DNA of 64,000 bases, from positions 42,802,927 to 42,866,926 of the forward strand of contig CM055101.1 of NCBI GenBank assembly GCA_029204225.1, read 5' to 3'. This document shows, piece after piece, positions 60,801 to 64,000 of the stretch. The notes beneath the pieces were generated by a model. That model was given only the letters and a program-made list of their open reading frames with translations. It had not been told where the DNA came from and did no database searches. This stretch comes from Diphasiastrum complanatum (lineage: Eukaryota > Streptophyta > Lycopodiopsida > Lycopodiales > Lycopodiaceae). The first letter of the stretch is position 1. Every line of letters starts with the position of its first letter. Both the position numbers and the translations under genes were made by a program.

Positions 60801-61445
60801 AGCGATGCAACCGACGATGAACATGGGGTATAGAAACACCATCCAAAGTTGAATCCCGCTGAGCACCAAGCGCATGACAGCGAAGGAAATGCTCTTCTTG
60901 CAGATTTTCCCAATCTCCTGACATAAAGCGACAAATCCTGTTGCGAGTTTCCCTATCACCAACATCACCACCCCGAGGAGGCAGAGGCAAACACCAGAGA
61001 GAAAAAAGCAAAAAGACATGCCAAGCTGCAATATCAGAAGGGTTGAAAGCCAGATGAGACAAAGGTAAGGACAAAGCTCTCTGGACGTCTAAGCGCAAGG
61101 CAAAGGGAATGTGTGCATAAAGATGAGGACGAGGAAAACCTAAGTGAAAAGCGGTCAAAATATCAAAGGAGCGAATCCAGGTCCAAGCCGAGTCAGGTGG
61201 CGAAGTGGGAGCAGGATGAGGTGCAAGGTCGACATTGGTTAATGCGAGTTGTTGACAAAAAGTAGAGCAAGCGTTATAATGGCGATAAAGACTGGCACCT
61301 TGCACATAAAGGCGACCACAGCCTGCACATGGAACACGGGGGCGAGAAGAGGAAGAAGGAGAAAGCTGAAAAACTGAAAGAGAGGAAGAAAGCTGGGGCC
61401 TAACACAAGGCAAGCAAGAACAAGTAACAAAACACAAGGATTTAG
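57890..61445 (-). mobile_element. LINE with C-terminal restriction-like endonuclease signature
   Basis: Minus-strand blocks in order. The first is an N-terminal C2H2 finger (CAGCGRLYVQGASLYRHYNAC is 21 residues, cited by its Cys/His pattern C-x2-C-x12-H-x4-C; 61280-61345). RT follows, with LDKPGGGVRPIAVREVLYRL (60350-60410), VDVKNAFNSVF, GIRQGNPLGVLLFALTHF and IADDTHIVG (59880-59920). A repeated spacer comes next. Then a Cys-His motif CSCGHPLDPIGTHLMRC (58625-58675), HDSIRDVL, RVDLVLSREG and DVVVVDLRG (58410-58490), a layout like the endonuclease of R2/NeSL-type LINEs. The C-terminal tail is 58019-58294. A 3' tail with TTTTATTAATAAAAAC ends near 57890. Five or more frame changes make it defective. 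The 5' end is joined to Gypsy RT sequence. Confidence 0.8.
58941..59440 (-). repeat. 270-bp in-frame tandem duplication in the LINE
   Basis: Units begin at 58941 and 59211 (GGATGAGATCCTTGGC). The period is 270 bp, or 90 codons, so the translated text SWALVASALISRFQQDNKPI and its neighbours appear twice in one frame. The segment lies between RT and the endonuclease-like region. Confidence 0.93.
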
Positions 61446-61464
61446 GTACAACCATCAAAGTCAT

Positions 61465-61730
61465 AGTGATATGAGAAAAGGATTCTCAAAAAGTGGTGGT
61501 TGAAGAGATTTTCTAAATGTAGAGGGTGCTTTAGAAAGACCTAAGAACATAACCCTAAATTTTTAGTGACACTTGTATTTGTAATGGGTTGTCATAAGTC
61601 CTTAGGTTGAATGTGACAATAATCTAACTGTAGATCAATTTTGGAGCAAAGAACAGATCTTTGATATAAGCAAAGTAGATCATTGATCTGATGATAGAAT
61701 ACTAGGTTTTCATAGTAACCTTGTTCATGG
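61465..61730 (-). pseudogene. Gypsy RT fragment
   Basis: Minus-strand text INDLLCLYQRSVLCSKIDLQ, DYCHIQPKDL and, one frame over, FLGLSKAPSTFRKSLQPP matches Gypsy RT (the SKIDL...YHQI and FGLTNAPATF motifs). It ends at the LINE border at about 61445, which suggests the LINE integrated into, or recombined with, this RT. Confidence 0.65.
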
Positions 61731-62120
61731 CTTTGCAAAGCCTTGGCTAGCTCCTACGCACATCATCAATGTACATAATGGCAGACATTATGGCACCACT
61801 TGGCCAGAGGAAACAAGCAAGGAATCCGCAACATCACGGTGGGCTTCATGACGTGCGCATGAAGGGGAAGCACTAGAAGGATGTTCTGAAGGGGGAAGCA
61901 GGTCTCTTTTCTCCACGTCGAGCAAGAGAATTGAAATCTGGGAGTTGCAAAGGATGAGAAGATTCTTGAGGAACCATATTGACAGGTAAAGATCCTCTCA
62001 GCTTTAAAACAACACGAGGAATGCACAAGCAGAAGGCACTGATGATAGAGAGGTAGTTGTTGTTGAACTGTCTGCTCCAAGAGTAGTAATTGTCCAAGCA
62101 GGTTAATGTGTCTTCCAATT
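61730..62120 (-). other. Coding-like minus-strand stretch, not recognised
   Basis: Short frames at 61766-62080 and 61873-62118 have no motif I can name. They may be the upstream part of the Gypsy remnant. Confidence 0.3.
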
Positions 62121-64000
62121 CATCCGCTGATTGCTAGATTGGACTCCAGGGGAATGAGATCTGACTTTTGCTAACATTTTCTTTTTGGGATTTTCATAGC
62201 CACTGCCACTGCCTTTGAAGGTTCCAAAAATTTGTGTGAAGCTTCATTGTTGGCTAACAAGACCCTGCTACGAATTCTGCAAGCTTTGCTTTTCAGTAGA
62301 ATGAGTTAACTATTTGCTTGCTTATCCAAATCTGAAGAAATCTAGTTGTGATAGGTCGCCCTACTAACGGAAATCAGCTCCTTGATCACCACTATTGGTA
62401 AAAGCATCACTCGACTTCTTCATACTAACCCTAATTGCACCGTTGCAAGAAGCAGAAACAGATTGTACTTACTGTGTGCTTGATTTTGATGAATGATCTC
62501 TTTTTGTGTACACGTGCTCTTGCCAAGATGCAAAGCTAATTAGATTGCCATCTAAAATCCAAGTTTAATCTTCATAGCTTTGTTGATTATATTTTCTTCA
62601 TTCTAAAATGCAAGTAGTTGGTCTCATAAATCATTTTGATAACTCTTACCTCTTTGAAATCTATTAGAAAATACCTAGGCAAATTGATTGTCATATGGTT
62701 ATATTTGAATTTCATTCATTATTTCATAGATGAGAATAAAAAAACATGCAAGTGCAATACACTTGAGGACAATGATCTTTTAGTGAACTTCAAAGATGCT
62801 AGGGTTTGATGCCAAGTCAATTTTGCAGCTGTCATGTATATTGTAAGTTCTCCATCAAAGGACTATTTTCAAAAACAATAGTATGACAAAGATCTTTCCT
62901 ATTAGATTTTTATAAAAGAAAGTATTAAGCAATAATGAGGTTCAATGAGTCTAATAATACTGTAAAAACTAGATCAAGTCTTCTCGTGATGTTACAAGAG
63001 CTTTGATGGACATCTCGGTACTAAACTTTGAGCTTGACATCCTTTCCCTCGTAACTTAAAAAGTGTGAAATTTGTTCGTTTTTACCAAATAAACATGCTA
63101 GTAAAGGTGAAAAAGTCTTTTAAAGAGGAAATGTGTGGCTGTATTTTAAAGGGCTTTTTCTGATAGCTTGCTCTAAAAATGTGAGATATTGGATTTCTAC
63201 AAAGTGCTGCACCTAGCTCGTAGGAATAAAAGTGCTCTGCACAAATAGTCCAAAAACCAGACTCCATGTAGTTTAATTAGTTGAGAGCATCTTTGCTCCT
63301 TGTAACTTGAAACTTCAAAGCTAGTTCACCCACTGTTGCCTGTGCCTTTCACACCTTGCATTGCCCCAGTCGTATTCAAAAAAGAATTGAGGCTTTAGTG
63401 AATGGCAGGTTTATCATTGTCAACCAATTCACATATTACAAAAAGTACTTGTAGAATGAACATGGGTTAAACCAGTGTGCTGATCAATTAGGAAAACCCT
63501 GTTTAACTATGGTTTGATGCTGGCTTAACCACAGAGTGTCCTTAATCTTTTTTGGTTGTTAATCAAAAATAGACATTAAGCGTGCCTATTTGTTGAAGTG
63601 TCACATTCAAACTTCAAGCTTTCTGGCAGATTGCTTGGGCTCTAACCTAGGCCACACATTCATTCTGCCACAGAGAAGATAAGTACCAAAAGGACATGAT
63701 TCAAAAAAACTTGAAAATATCAGAGCAACACGACCATAATTGTGTACAAAAAATTTATGCCACGGTAGTTGATTACCTGTGATGAAGGTTGCAGACATAA
63801 TGTACTCTGCCATAAGAAATAATCTTGTAACTAGGAATAAAACTTTTTGAATCAACCAACTGCTGGTCATCAAGGCATTGATGACCAACCACTAGTGACA
63901 CAGTTAAGAGTAGCTAATTATTGGTTGATATTCGCATCCAGTTCTAAAGGCTGAACTCTTTCATCTGCTTATGTTTAAACTTTATACTAAATTGAGGAAA
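62121..64000. other. AT-rich end of window, nothing recognised
   Basis: Short chance frames only; no repeat, RNA gene or transposon motif that I can support. Confidence 0.5.

Overview
This is repeat-rich nuclear DNA from a land plant. The evidence is one intron-containing plant-type gene (a class II trehalose-6-phosphate synthase-like gene) in a sea of broken Ty1/Copia, Ty3/Gypsy and non-LTR retrotransposons. The very long (CT)n/(GA)n arrays, the retroelement load and two reverse-transcriptase lineages unusual for flowering plants make me favour a seed-free plant such as a fern or lycophyte with a large genome. The lineage is an inference, not something the sequence proves.

Layout. 1-4.05 kb: two truncated Copia elements back to back, minus then plus. 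4.05-6.4 kb: a Gypsy integrase tail, a TTCnnGAA-rich (heat-shock-element-like) stretch, a coiled-coil coding remnant and a spliced gene remnant. 6.8-8.0 kb: an unrecognised gene remnant, minus strand. 9.2-10.1 kb: palindromes, a Copia gag piece and a CT array. 12.6-17.3 kb: a Copia element with LTR, two primer-binding sites and an inverted second leader. 19.2-22.75 kb: the TPS-like gene (three coding exons, minus strand), with a repeat-filled leader and a GC-rich probable promoter near 24 kb. 25.4-29.3 kb: tandem and palindromic repeats and microsatellites. 30.2 kb: an 87-bp tRNA-derived insertion with a 15-bp target-site duplication. 30.4-32.5 kb: an L1-type LINE. 32.8-34.1 kb: a nearly open coiled-coil reading frame of unknown family. 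34.1-37 kb and 41-44.9 kb: two diverged copies of a long non-coding LTR-element segment. 37.8-46.5 kb: a Copia element whose RT gene is split by a 5.5-kb insertion holding large inverted repeats. 46.8-47.4 kb: Copia scraps. 52.2-53.9 kb: an unusual (Penelope/TERT-like?) RT remnant. 53.9-56.3 kb: a Gypsy element, minus strand. 56.3-57.9 kb: Copia leader and LTR, minus strand. 57.9-61.45 kb: a LINE with an N-terminal zinc finger and a C-terminal restriction-like endonuclease signature. 61.5-61.7 kb: a Gypsy RT piece.

Only the TPS-like gene looks like a working host gene. Nearly all other coding sequence is broken by stops, frameshifts, deletions or nested insertions. All calls come from reading the sequence and translations by eye; no database search was run.
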